NCBI RefSeq assembly: GCF_000373925.1 | Contig: NZ_KB892747.1 | Coordinates: forward strand, 1-38,822 | Length of the DNA stretch: 38,822 nucleotides | Source of the DNA: Actinopolymorpha alba DSM 45243 | Lineage (GTDB): Bacteria; Actinomycetota; Actinomycetes; Propionibacteriales; Actinopolymorphaceae | Direction: 5' to 3' | In this document: positions 9,079 to 17,063 of the stretch, one piece after another | How positions within the stretch are numbered: position 1 is the stretch's first letter | Layout of the letters: each line of letters starts with the position of its first letter | Program-made: the position numbers and the translations under genes | Notes under the pieces: generated by a model | What the model was told of the DNA's origin: nothing | Databases searched by the model: none | Seen by the model: only the letters and a program-made list of their open reading frames with translations

Positions 9079-10905
9079 TCATGCCGCACCCTTCTCGATG
9101 CTGATGCCCTTGAAGTAGAAGAACTCAGGGGCGGCACGAAGGTTGAGGCCCTTCACCGTCGGGCGGACCGCGAACATCGCGTCGCCCCACGTCAGCGGAA
9201 CGTACAGGAACTGCTCGTCACGCAGCTTGGCGGCCTGCTTGAAGAGCGCGAGCTGCTCCTGCTCGTCCCGGGTGGCGGACGCCTTCTCGACCAGCTCGGC
9301 GAGCTGACGCGTCTGAGGTGTGGCGTTCTTGCTGAGCAGGTCCTCCAGCTGCTTGGTGCGCTCGGCTGGTTTGAGCTTGGTGTTGGTCTCCGTCTGCTGG
9401 TACTGCTTCCAGATGTTGGCGGGCAGGCCGAGCTTCTGTACGTCCAGCGGCGACCAGAGCACGCCGACCATGACCGGCCAGGTGTGCAGGCCCGCGAACG
9501 TCCCGAAGTAGTAACCGATGTAGTCGCCCGCCTGGACCTGCCAGCGCCGCTCGACATAGACCCCGGCCTCCACGATGTCGGCCTTGGCCTGGATGCCGAG
9601 GTTCTTCTTCCAGGCGTCGATGAGCCCGTCGATCAGGGGTGACTGGACACCGGCCAGGATCCGCACGGTCGGGAGTCCCTTGCCGTCGGGGAAGCCCGCC
9701 TCGGCGAGGAGCCGCTTCGCCTCGGCTACGTCCTCCTTCAGCGCCAGACTCTCGTCCCAGCCGGGCACGTCGTCGACGACCAGGCTGGTGCCGGGCCGCA
9801 GTCCGGGACCGATCTCGGCGAGGTCGGCCCGACCGGCGGCCAGCGAGAGCGCCTTGCGTACCCGCACGTCGTCGAGTGCGGGGTTGCTGCTGCGGAGCTT
9901 GGCGAGGTAGGCGATGGAGTATGTCGGAACCGACCGCACCTGCTTCGACAGCGTCGGATCCTTCTGGAACCTGATCGCGTCGGCGTCGACGATCGCGACG
10001 ATGTCGACCTCGTCGTTCTCGTACGGCACGGTCGCGGTGCCCGTGGCCACCGACTCCTGCAGCTCGATGTCGATCCGGCTGAGGAAGACCTTCCCCTTGT
10101 CCCAGTAGTGCTCGTTGGGCGTCAGGGACATCGCGGAGTTCTGGGTCCACTTCGAGACCTTGAACGGCCCGTTGGACACCAGCGTGCCGGCGTTCTGCCA
10201 CTCCTTCGGCTTGCCCTCCACGGAGTCCATGTGGAGGGGCAGCATCGAGGGGTGGGTGAGTCCGAGCAGGAAGCCGGGGTTGGGGTTCGCCAGCGTGAAC
10301 TGCAGCTCGTGGTCGCCGGTCGCCTTGACGCCGACCTGGGACCAGTCGGTGAGTGTGCCACCGAGGAACTCCACGGCTCCCTTGATGCCGGTCGCCGCCT
10401 GGTAGGAGTTGGCCCCCATCGTGGTCCCGCCGGCCGAGGCCTGGCTGGGCGTGAACAACCGCTTCAACGTGCGTTCGAAGTCCGAGGCCACCACCGGGTC
10501 GCCGTTCGACCACTTGGCGTTCGTACGCAGCGAGAAGGTGTAGGTCAGGCCGTCCGGCGACACCGTCCACTTCTCCGCCACCGCCGGCACGACGTCGCTG
10601 CCCTTGGGATTCTGCGCGATGAGACCTTCGAAGACGCCGCGCAGGGCGAGCCACATGCCGTTGGTGATGACCTGCGGGTCGATCACCGGGAAGTTCGGGA
10701 AGCCCATGCGCATCACCTGCGCGGGCTTGCCCTTGCCCTTCTCGCCGGTCGATCCGACGTCGGAGCTTTCTTCGAACAGTGAGCAGCCGGTCAGCGCGGA
10801 AGCACCGGCGGCGAGGGCAAGGAAGCTCGTGCCACGCAGGAGGTCGCGGCGGGTGGTGCGGTACCCGGTGGAGAACGCGGATACGGCGTTGCCTGAAGAC
10901 GTCAT
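9079..10905 (-). CDS. Substrate-binding lipoprotein of an Opp/Dpp-type importer (SBP_bac_5)
   Basis: A 608-residue extracytoplasmic binding protein and first gene of the minus-strand operon. The N-terminus has a twin-arginine motif (TTRRDLLRGTSFLALAAG) and a lipobox LTGC with Cys41, so it is probably Tat-exported and lipid-anchored. The SBP_bac_5 fold is shown by WTVSPDGLTYTFSLRTNAKW, then NGDPVVASDFERTLKR and the later NGPFKVSKW. GAGGGG precedes the ATG at good spacing. It would capture the substrate for the permeases at 6149-8109. Its promoter carries the palindrome at 10960-10975 over the -10 box, shared with the divergent operon. Confidence 0.92.
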   Translation of the reverse strand: MTSSGNAVSAFSTGYRTTRRDLLRGTSFLALAAGASALTGCSLFEESSDVGSTGEKGKGKPAQVMRMGFPNFPVIDPQVITNGMWLALRGVFEGLIAQNPKGSDVVPAVAEKWTVSPDGLTYTFSLRTNAKWSNGDPVVASDFERTLKRLFTPSQASAGGTTMGANSYQAATGIKGAVEFLGGTLTDWSQVGVKATGDHELQFTLANPNPGFLLGLTHPSMLPLHMDSVEGKPKEWQNAGTLVSNGPFKVSKWTQNSAMSLTPNEHYWDKGKVFLSRIDIELQESVATGTATVPYENDEVDIVAIVDADAIRFQKDPTLSKQVRSVPTYSIAYLAKLRSSNPALDDVRVRKALSLAAGRADLAEIGPGLRPGTSLVVDDVPGWDESLALKEDVAEAKRLLAEAGFPDGKGLPTVRILAGVQSPLIDGLIDAWKKNLGIQAKADIVEAGVYVERRWQVQAGDYIGYYFGTFAGLHTWPVMVGVLWSPLDVQKLGLPANIWKQYQQTETNTKLKPAERTKQLEDLLSKNATPQTRQLAELVEKASATRDEQEQLALFKQAAKLRDEQFLYVPLTWGDAMFAVRPTVKGLNLRAAPEFFYFKGISIEKGAA

Positions 10906-10959
10906 GGGATGCCCCTCAAAGGTTTTGCGAGCCAGGTGTCACGCCAAGCCGGGGGGAAT

Positions 10960-10975
10960 TACGGTCCTGACCGTA
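10960..10975. promoter_or_regulatory. Palindromic operator 1 (transporter promoter)
   Basis: TACGGTCCTGACCGTA: 7-bp half sites TACGGTC and GACCGTA around two bases. It covers the -10 box of the minus-strand promoter. A near-identical palindrome lies at 11053-11068 over the opposing promoter, with centres 93 bp apart. Confidence 0.75.
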
Positions 10976-10999
10976 GGACCGGCGCTTGGTTCGTGTCAA
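10970..10999 (-). promoter_or_regulatory. Promoter of the transport operon
   Basis: On the minus strand TTGACA (10994-10999) is followed by an 18-nt spacer and TACGGT (10970-10975). The -10 box is the half site of operator 1, so a bound protein would block RNA polymerase. The leader to the ATG at 10905 is about 60 nt. Confidence 0.65.
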
Positions 11000-11028
11000 T
11001 GGCGTTCGTCAAGGCCGCGGGACGGGCG

Positions 11029-11058
11029 TTGACGGCCGGACCTTCCGACAGATACGGT
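11029..11058 (+). promoter_or_regulatory. Promoter of the divergent enzyme operon
   Basis: TTGACG (11029-11034), an 18-nt spacer and TACGGT (11053-11058). The arrangement mirrors the opposing promoter, with the -10 box being the left half of operator 2. Confidence 0.6.
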
Positions 11059-11068
11059 CTCGACCGTT
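11053..11068. promoter_or_regulatory. Palindromic operator 2 (enzyme operon promoter)
   Basis: TACGGTCTCGACCGTT differs from operator 1 only in the central bases and the last base. It lies over the -10 box of the plus-strand promoter. Confidence 0.72.
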
Positions 11069-11129
11069 AGTCAGGCGCGGACGTCAGCAGCGCGGTGGCG
11101 GTCTGGGCCGCGACGAGAAGGAGACGAGG

Positions 11130-12152
11130 GTGTTCGAGTCCGAGGAGGACCTGGAGCAACGGCTCGCCGAGCCGTCATCACGACTGGTCGCCGACCTGGC
11201 CGCGCTCGAGGGGGACCTCGTCGTGCTGGGGGCCGGCGGCAAGATGGGGCCCAGCCTGTGCCACCTGGCCCGGCGCGGGTTGGACGCGGCCGGCCGCTCC
11301 GACGTCCGGGTGATCGCCGTCTCGCGCTGGACCGACCACGAGGTCGAGAAGCGCCTCCGCGGCCGCGGCGTCGAGACGGTGACCTTCGACCTGTCCCCCG
11401 ACGCCGACCTCAGCCGCCTACCCGACGCGGGGAACGTCGTCTCCATGGTGGGCGCGAAGTTCGGGTCGGCGAGCCAGCCCGCGCAGACCTGGGCTGTCAA
11501 CGCGTTCCTTCCGGCGGCGATCGCGCGGAGGTACGCCGACGCGCGGATCGCGGCGTTCTCGACCGGCAACGTCTATCCCCTGGTGCCGGTCTCGACCGGA
11601 GGCTGCACTGAGACCGACCCACCCGATCCCGTCGGCGAGTACGCCATGTCGTGCCTCGGACGTGAGCGGGCCTTCGAGTATGCCAGCCTCGAACGCGGCA
11701 CCCGGGTCGCGCTGCTGCGCCTCAACTACGCCGTCGACATGAGGTACGGCGTCCTCGCCGACATCGCCCGCACGGTCCAGGACGGCGAGCCGGTCGACGT
11801 CACGACCGGGCACGTCAACGTCGTCTGGCAGGCGTACGCCAACGAGGTCACGCTGCGGTCGCTCCTGCACGCGTCGAGCCCCACGCTCACCCTCAACCTC
11901 ACCGGACCCGAGACTCTGTCGGTACGCCGGCTCGCCGAACTCTTCGGGCACCTCCTCGACACCTCACCGTCGTACACCGGTGAGGAGGCACCGACCGCGC
12001 TGCTGTCCGACGCGAGCCGCTGCCACGCACTGTTCGGCTATCCCGACCTGTCGGTGCGCGTCCTCGTCGAGGCGCAGGCCGACTGGCTGCGACGCGGCGG
12101 CACGCTCTGGAACAAACCGACGAAGTTCCAGCGCCGGGACGGGCGGTTCTGA
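11130..12152 (+). CDS. NAD-dependent epimerase/dehydratase-like protein lacking the catalytic lysine
   Basis: A 340-residue short-chain dehydrogenase-type protein. The start GTG at 11130 has AGGAG seven bases upstream; the frame is open further upstream without a ribosome site. The cofactor loop is VVLGAGGKMG (residues 31-40), and AFSTGNVYP near 143-151 is the usual SxxxVY strand. The expected YxxxK reads YAMSC (Tyr171, Cys175), so the catalytic lysine is replaced. GPETLSVRRLAELFG near the C-terminus is a normal epimerase substrate-domain motif. The gene overlaps the next by one base (TGATG), implying coupling. It is first in an operon with a DapA-type aldolase and a hydroxyacid dehydrogenase, so it probably handles a sugar acid, but the missing Lys leaves the reaction open. 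Confidence 0.75.
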   Translation: MFESEEDLEQRLAEPSSRLVADLAALEGDLVVLGAGGKMGPSLCHLARRGLDAAGRSDVRVIAVSRWTDHEVEKRLRGRGVETVTFDLSPDADLSRLPDAGNVVSMVGAKFGSASQPAQTWAVNAFLPAAIARRYADARIAAFSTGNVYPLVPVSTGGCTETDPPDPVGEYAMSCLGRERAFEYASLERGTRVALLRLNYAVDMRYGVLADIARTVQDGEPVDVTTGHVNVVWQAYANEVTLRSLLHASSPTLTLNLTGPETLSVRRLAELFGHLLDTSPSYTGEEAPTALLSDASRCHALFGYPDLSVRVLVEAQADWLRRGGTLWNKPTKFQRRDGRF

Positions 12153-13210
12153 TGGCGCAGGAACTGCCTCCGGGCCCGGCCCGCCTGCTGGCCGACGGCT
12201 GCGCCATTCCGGCCCACCCGCTCGCACTCACCGCCGACCGGCGACTCGACGAACGCCGGCAGCGCGCGCTCACCCGCTACTACGTCGCGGCCGGAGCGGG
12301 CGGCGTCGCGGTCGGCGTCCACACGACGCAGTTCGCGATCCGCTCTGCGGGACTCTTCGAACCCGTGCTGGACCTCGCCCGGGAGACCATCGACGAAGCC
12401 GCCGGAAACCAGCCGTTCCTGCGGATCGCGGGTGCGGTCGGCGACGTCCAACAAGCCGTCCGGGAGGCCGAACTCGCCGCGGCGCTCGGCTACCACGCCG
12501 TCCTCCTCGGTCCGGCCAGTTCGAGAGACCTTGACGAGCAGGACCTTCTCCTGCGGGCCAAGGCGGTCGGTGAGGTGCTGCCGGTGGTCGGGTTCTACCT
12601 GCAGGAGGCGGTCGGCGGGCGGCACCTCACCCGGAGGTTCTGGCGTGAACTCGCCGACCTGCCATGCGTCGTCGCCGCCAAGATCGCGCCCTTCGACCGC
12701 TACCGCACTCTGGAGGCGGTCCGCGGCATCGCTGAGGCCGACCGCGGGAGCGAAGTCGCGCTCTACACCGGTAACGACGACACGATCGTCACCGATTTAC
12801 TCACCCCCTACACCGTCGACGTCGGTGAACGGGTCGTCCAGCGCCGGATCGTCGGCGGGCTCCTTGGCCAGTGGGCGGTCTGGACCCGCCAGGCCGTCCG
12901 CCTTCTCGAACGCGCCCGTCAGGCCTGGGCCGGGGACGACGCCGAGCTTCGGGCCCTGCTTGCCGAGAGCGCACCACTGACCGAGGCAAACGCGGCCGTC
13001 TTCGACGCGGTGGGTGGGTTCGCGGGCTGCATCGCGGGCGTGCACGAGGTGCTCCGGAGGCAAGGCCTGTTGGCGGGCACCTGGTGCCTTGACCCGGACG
13101 AGGGCCTCTCGCCCGGGCAGGCGGAGGAGATCGCACGAGTCTGCCAGGCCTATCCCGAACTCACCGACGACGCGTTCGTGGCAGAACATCTGGACAGCTG
13201 GCTACGGTGA
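12152..13210 (+). CDS. DapA/NAL-superfamily aldolase (not DapA itself)
   Basis: A 352-residue class I aldolase or dehydratase of the dihydrodipicolinate synthase/N-acetylneuraminate lyase superfamily. The Schiff-base lysine is probably Lys177 in VVAAKIAPFDRYR, with the assisting Tyr149 in VVGFYLQEA. The substrate loop GGVAVGVHTTQ replaces the DapA GTTGE, so the substrate differs from pyruvate plus semialdehyde. The C-terminal 80 residues, including GCIAGVHEVLRRQGLL, are longer than in DapA. Related enzymes cleave or dehydrate keto-deoxy sugar acids. It begins inside the stop of the epimerase-like gene (TGATG). The real dapA lies elsewhere at 25853-26764. Confidence 0.82.
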   Translation: MAQELPPGPARLLADGCAIPAHPLALTADRRLDERRQRALTRYYVAAGAGGVAVGVHTTQFAIRSAGLFEPVLDLARETIDEAAGNQPFLRIAGAVGDVQQAVREAELAAALGYHAVLLGPASSRDLDEQDLLLRAKAVGEVLPVVGFYLQEAVGGRHLTRRFWRELADLPCVVAAKIAPFDRYRTLEAVRGIAEADRGSEVALYTGNDDTIVTDLLTPYTVDVGERVVQRRIVGGLLGQWAVWTRQAVRLLERARQAWAGDDAELRALLAESAPLTEANAAVFDAVGGFAGCIAGVHEVLRRQGLLAGTWCLDPDEGLSPGQAEEIARVCQAYPELTDDAFVAEHLDSWLR

Positions 13211-13238
13211 GGGGCGGCCGGCCGAGGAGGAGGAACGC

Positions 13239-14240
13239 ATGGGTACGCGCGTCGCGGTCGCCGTCCCGGTCGCGCTGCGGGAGGTCTTCTTCCCCGCGAC
13301 CACCTGGTCCCGGCTCACGGACGGTTTCGCGGTAGCCACCATCGACGGCGACCACCGCGATCCGGCCGTGGTCAGTGCGCTCGCCGCGGAGGCCGACGTC
13401 CTCGTCACGGCCTGGGGCAACCCGCCGCTGTCTTCCGACCTCCTCGCCGCGGCGCCCCGCCTACGCCTGCTCGCCCACCTCGGCGCGACCGTCAAGCCGT
13501 ACGTGACAGAGGCGTCCTGGGCGCGCGGCGTCCGGGTGACCCAGGCCGGTCAGGCGATGGCGGCGGCGGTCGCAGAGGCGTCGCTCGCCCATACGTTGGC
13601 CCTACTCCACCGGATCCACCGCTTCGACCACGCGATGCGGACCGGCACACCATGGGCCCAGGCGCAGGCGGCGCCGCCTCGCCGGGAGCTCGCCGCGAGT
13701 GTCGTCGGAGTAGTCGGAGCGTCGCGTACCGGCCGGGCGTACATCCAGATGGTCCGCGCGCTGGGTGCCGAGGTCGTGGTCTTCGACCCGTATCTCCGCG
13801 AGGACGAGGCCGCGGACCTCGGCGTACGCCGGTCCGGACTGGACGAGTTGCTCCGCGGGTCCACGGTGGTGGCGCTGCACGCACCGGTCCTGCCCGAGAC
13901 CCGGCACCTGCTGGGAGCGAGGGAGCTCGCGCTCCTTCCCGACGAGGCACTGCTCGTCAACACCGCACGGTCCTGGCTGGTCGACGAGGCCGCGCTGCTC
14001 GCCGAGCTGGTGTCGGGGCGCATCGACGCCGCACTCGACGTGTACGACGAGGAGCCGCTCCCGGTCGACCATCCGTTCCGTTCCCTGCCAAACGTCCTAC
14101 TGGTCCCGCATCAGGCCGGCGGCACACTCGACGCACGGTGGCGGGCCGGTGAGCTGATCGTGGCCGAGATCGAGCGGTTCGCGGCTGGGCATCCGCTCGA
14201 GCACGAGGTGACCGTCGCCATGCTCGACCGGATGGGCTGA
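13239..14240 (+). CDS. D-isomer-specific 2-hydroxyacid dehydrogenase
   Basis: A 333-residue NAD(P)-dependent dehydrogenase that interconverts 2-oxo acids and D-2-hydroxy acids. The ATG at 13239 has AGGAGGAGG upstream. The N-terminal catalytic half ends with VAEASLAHTLALLHRI. The nucleotide-binding motif is VVGVVGASRTGRAY (about 155-168), with acidic Asp183 in VVVFDPYL favouring NAD. The catalytic triad is visible: Arg244 in NTARSWLVDE, a Glu in DVYDEEPLP (271/272) and His291 in LLVPHQAGGT. It lies 28 nt after the aldolase gene and is the last gene of the operon, 19 nt from the convergent regulator gene. It probably reduces the oxo acid made by the aldolase, or oxidises its precursor. Confidence 0.88.
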   Translation: MGTRVAVAVPVALREVFFPATTWSRLTDGFAVATIDGDHRDPAVVSALAAEADVLVTAWGNPPLSSDLLAAAPRLRLLAHLGATVKPYVTEASWARGVRVTQAGQAMAAAVAEASLAHTLALLHRIHRFDHAMRTGTPWAQAQAAPPRRELAASVVGVVGASRTGRAYIQMVRALGAEVVVFDPYLREDEAADLGVRRSGLDELLRGSTVVALHAPVLPETRHLLGARELALLPDEALLVNTARSWLVDEAALLAELVSGRIDAALDVYDEEPLPVDHPFRSLPNVLLVPHQAGGTLDARWRAGELIVAEIERFAAGHPLEHEVTVAMLDRMG

Positions 14241-14259
14241 ACACCCGCGCCTGTGGAGC

Positions 14260-15519
14260 TCAGAGGTCGACGCGGTAGATGACCGGTGGCCGGCCCATCT
14301 GGCCGGCGTTCAGGGTGCCGATGGGTACGGCCGCACCGGCGCGTTCGAGCCGTTTCAGCAACCGGCGTGCGCTGCGCTCCTGGATCGAGAACGCCTGCGC
14401 CAGCTCAGTCGCCGTCACGCGCTGCTCCTCAGCGCTCTCCACGAACTGCCGCAGCGACAGCAGGGTGCCCCGACTCATCCCGAGCCGCTGGGCGAGCCGG
14501 CCGAGATCGGTGGGCCCGCTCCTCGCCGAGCCGCCCTTGGCGAGCACGATGTCGGCATCATGTGGTGCCGACAGGACGGCCGCAACGTCGCCCTGCGCCC
14601 GGGCACGGGCCAGTGCGCGTGACGCGTTGGCCGCGGCCTCGCCGGCGGACCGCCCGATGCCGAGCCCGACCTGCACCACGCGGTGCCGGGCCGCGAGGCG
14701 CTCGATGAACGGCGCGGACCGGAACTCGTCGGTCACGCGTTCCAGCGGACCCCGCGTCGTGACGAGTAGGTAGCGTTCGGCGTCGATCCTCGCCACGGCA
14801 CCACCCAGCTCCCCCAGGTCGTGTTCGAGGTTCGGATCGGCGTTCTCGAGTTCGATGAAGCCCAGCGCCACCTGGGCGTCGGAATGGTGGCGGTTTCGGG
14901 TGCGCAGAGCGAGTGCGTCGACGGCGCTCCGGATGTCGCGCAGGGACGGCGCGAGCCGGACCACCGGCATCTGCTTGCGGAGGACGTCGTACGCCGACCG
15001 GAGACAGGTGATCGCGACCGTCGCGTCCTGCCGCTCCCGCGCGTCGTGGTGGAACGCCACCACATCGCGAGACCGCACGGACGGCTCGTAGACCATCGTG
15101 AAAGCCGCACTCTGGGCAATGCCGGCCTCCGCGAGGGTCTCGCTCACCTCGGCCGGGTCGAGCGTGTCGATGCTGATCCGGGTGAGGTCGGTGCCTTCGC
15201 GGGCAAGGCGGAAGAGCGCGGCGAGCAGCGTCAGTCCGCTGTACGACACGTGGCCCGCGGGCAGGCTGGTCGCCTGCTCGGCGTCGGCAATCGCGTGCGG
15301 GACCACGCCGGTGAAAAGCCACGCGTCGACGTCGTCGGCGCGTTCCCGCAGGATGCGTACGGTCTCCTGCTCCTGGCGGTAGGGCAACCGCACCGCGCGG
15401 AGCTGCGGCGTAGCGTCCACGACATCGGCGACCCGCGGCACCAGGTCCGCCGGGCCGACGACCCCGAAGGTCAGGGCACGACCGACCCTGTCCGCTCCCC
15501 CGCGTTCGTGTCTTTCCAT
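14260..15519 (-). CDS. Probable transcriptional regulator: sensor region plus C-terminal winged helix
   Basis: A 419-residue protein. Residues 15-130 (LTFGVVGPADLVPRVADVVD, then DAWLFTGVVPHAIADAE and HVSYSGLTLLAAL) resemble a periplasmic-binding or receiver-like sensor fold. Residues 200-320 (SDAQVALGFIELENADPNLE, YLLVTTRGPLERV, VVQVGLGIGRSAGEAAANA) resemble the degenerate GGDEF/cyclase-like domain of PucR/CdaR-type regulators. The C-terminus holds a helix-turn-helix (VTATELAQAFSIQERSARRL) followed by a wing-like GRPPVIYRVDL. The ATG at 15519 has no Shine-Dalgarno and lies 11 nt from a palindrome, so the mRNA may be leaderless and autoregulated. It is the natural candidate for the protein binding the TACGGTCnnGACCGTA sites. 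The family name is not recognised. Confidence 0.65.
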   Translation of the reverse strand: MERHERGGADRVGRALTFGVVGPADLVPRVADVVDATPQLRAVRLPYRQEQETVRILRERADDVDAWLFTGVVPHAIADAEQATSLPAGHVSYSGLTLLAALFRLAREGTDLTRISIDTLDPAEVSETLAEAGIAQSAAFTMVYEPSVRSRDVVAFHHDARERQDATVAITCLRSAYDVLRKQMPVVRLAPSLRDIRSAVDALALRTRNRHHSDAQVALGFIELENADPNLEHDLGELGGAVARIDAERYLLVTTRGPLERVTDEFRSAPFIERLAARHRVVQVGLGIGRSAGEAAANASRALARARAQGDVAAVLSAPHDADIVLAKGGSARSGPTDLGRLAQRLGMSRGTLLSLRQFVESAEEQRVTATELAQAFSIQERSARRLLKRLERAGAAVPIGTLNAGQMGRPPVIYRVDL

Positions 15520-15529
15520 ACGGATACGT

Positions 15530-15545
15530 TACGGCCTTGGCCGGA
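15530..15545. promoter_or_regulatory. Related palindrome between regulator and second aldolase
   Basis: TACGGCCTTGGCCGGA matches the operators at 10960 and 11053 at most positions (TACGGyC and GrCCG half sites). It sits 11 nt upstream of the regulator ATG and 117 nt before the aldolase gene. Confidence 0.55.
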
Positions 15546-15661
15546 ACCAGTCGCCGTTCAGGAGCGGCTCTCGCGGGCCGACACTGCCGGGCGCGGCCGC
15601 CCCCTGCTGGAAACAGGGCGATAACCCACCTCGCCCCACGGACGCGGCAGACTCAGGGGTT

Positions 15662-16627
15662 ATGCCGAGTAGCGGGATCCCCACCAACGCGACTCCCTCC
15701 GCCGTCGACCGGCTGCGCGATCACCTGCGCGGGCGCCTCGTCGCCGCTGCCCTTACGCCGTTCCATCCCGACGGCACCATCGCCCGTTCGGCCGTCGCCG
15801 GCTACGCCGCCGCGCTGAGGCAGGGCGGGAGCACCGCGATCGCCGTCGGCGCCCACACCGGCAGGGGTGGGCGTCTGGGCGCCGACGACCTCACCTGGCT
15901 GGTCCGGGAGTTCGGCACTGCCTCGGAGCTTCCCGTCGTGGCCGGCCTCGCCCTGCCCGCGGGCGCGCCACCCGCCAGCGCGCTGCCGCTCGCGACCCGC
16001 CTGCGGGAAGCGGGGGCACAGGCACTGCTGGTCTGTCCGGTGCCGGGTGCCTCCCGCGACACGGTCGTCACGCTGCACAGGATTCTCGGCGAGAAGGTGG
16101 GCCTGCCGCTGGTCGCGTTCGTGTTGTACGAACGGGCGAGTGGCTGCCAGTACGACGCGGCGACACTGGCTGAGGTGCTCAGCCTCCCGTGGGTCTGCGG
16201 CGTCAAGCTCGCCCTGCTCGACGACGCGATGAGGTGTCAGGACCTCCTTGACACTGCGCGGACTGCGGCGCCGGACGCACTGGTGTTCACCGGCGAGGAC
16301 CGGATGTACGGCCCATCCCTGATGTGGGGGTCCCAGGCGGCACTGCTCGGCATCGCGGCGGCACTCCCCGACTGGTCGGTGGCGGTTCTGGACGCCTGGA
16401 CCAGCGGCGACGCCGCGGCGTTCGTGGCGGCATCGGACCGGCTGGACGCCCTGGCCCGCCTGACGTTCCGGGAACCCATGGAGGGATACGTCCAGCGCAT
16501 GGCCTGGATCGCCGCCTGGCAAGGCATTCTCCCCGCGGGGGTGGCCCTGGATCCGTACGCACCCGCCCTTCCCGACAGCGAACGCCGCACCCTGCTGGCA
16601 GCGGTCGACAACCTCGCCTGTAGATAG
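15662..16627 (+). CDS. Second DapA/NAL-superfamily aldolase
   Basis: A 321-residue protein with the same fold as the 12152-13210 product but clearly diverged. The likely Schiff-base lysine is Lys182 in VCGVKLALLDD, with Tyr156 in VAFVLYERAS. The N-terminal strand is LVAAALTPFHPDGTI, as in true DapA, but the substrate loop is IAVGAHTGRGG instead of GTTGE. The ATG at 15662 follows AGGGG closely; a shorter start is possible. Two divergent family members controlled by one locus may perform consecutive steps, for example dehydration then aldol cleavage of a sugar acid (inference). It is transcribed away from the regulator gene. Confidence 0.8.
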   Translation: MPSSGIPTNATPSAVDRLRDHLRGRLVAAALTPFHPDGTIARSAVAGYAAALRQGGSTAIAVGAHTGRGGRLGADDLTWLVREFGTASELPVVAGLALPAGAPPASALPLATRLREAGAQALLVCPVPGASRDTVVTLHRILGEKVGLPLVAFVLYERASGCQYDAATLAEVLSLPWVCGVKLALLDDAMRCQDLLDTARTAAPDALVFTGEDRMYGPSLMWGSQAALLGIAAALPDWSVAVLDAWTSGDAAAFVAASDRLDALARLTFREPMEGYVQRMAWIAAWQGILPAGVALDPYAPALPDSERRTLLAAVDNLACR

Positions 16628-17063
16628 CAGTCCAGTTCGTGAGGCAACCCCTCGCCGGCGAGTAGCCATTCAGGTCGACGGATCGCGGGCCGGCCAGCCG
16701 CACCCGATGGCTCCGGCCGACTCTCGGGTGGTCCGCTGCGGCAGCACCGAAGTCCGCGCGCAACATGTTTGACATCCGTAGTAACGTACCCTACTTTTCC
16801 ATACTAACGACTGTTACCGCGCTCGCCCCGGGCGCTTCCCCACTGTCCGGGCCAACACCACGAGCGAGTCCGGCCCGTTCTCCACCACCAGCCTGGACTC
16901 GGCTCAGTCAGAGCATTAGCGCAGACGCCCGCCCACCAGCCGTCGTGGGCACACACCGTCCTGCGACGCATGGGATGCCAGCGCTCCACGTCCATGACCC
17001 AGTCACCCTTTGAAGCGGGGTATCGATCGGACGCCGGAGTCTGGACCATGGAGGGAGGAGATC
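16628..17063 (+). other. 436-nt gap with a long leader
   Basis: No coding region is convincing here. The first 140 bases hold no feature I can support. A sigma70-type promoter lies at 16769-16797, and the roughly 260-nt leader up to 17064 ends in GGAGGGAGGAG. No riboswitch class is recognised in the leader. Confidence 0.5.
16769..16797 (+). promoter_or_regulatory. Promoter of the binding-protein operon
   Basis: TTGACA (16769-16774), a 17-nt spacer and TACTTT (16792-16797) in a locally AT-rich stretch. It precedes the five binding-protein-like genes. Confidence 0.6.

Noticed and set aside
12152-13210. Annotation as dapA
   Set aside because: The GTTGE substrate loop is absent and the C-terminus is longer; the true dapA is next to rnj. 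The same applies to 15662-16627.
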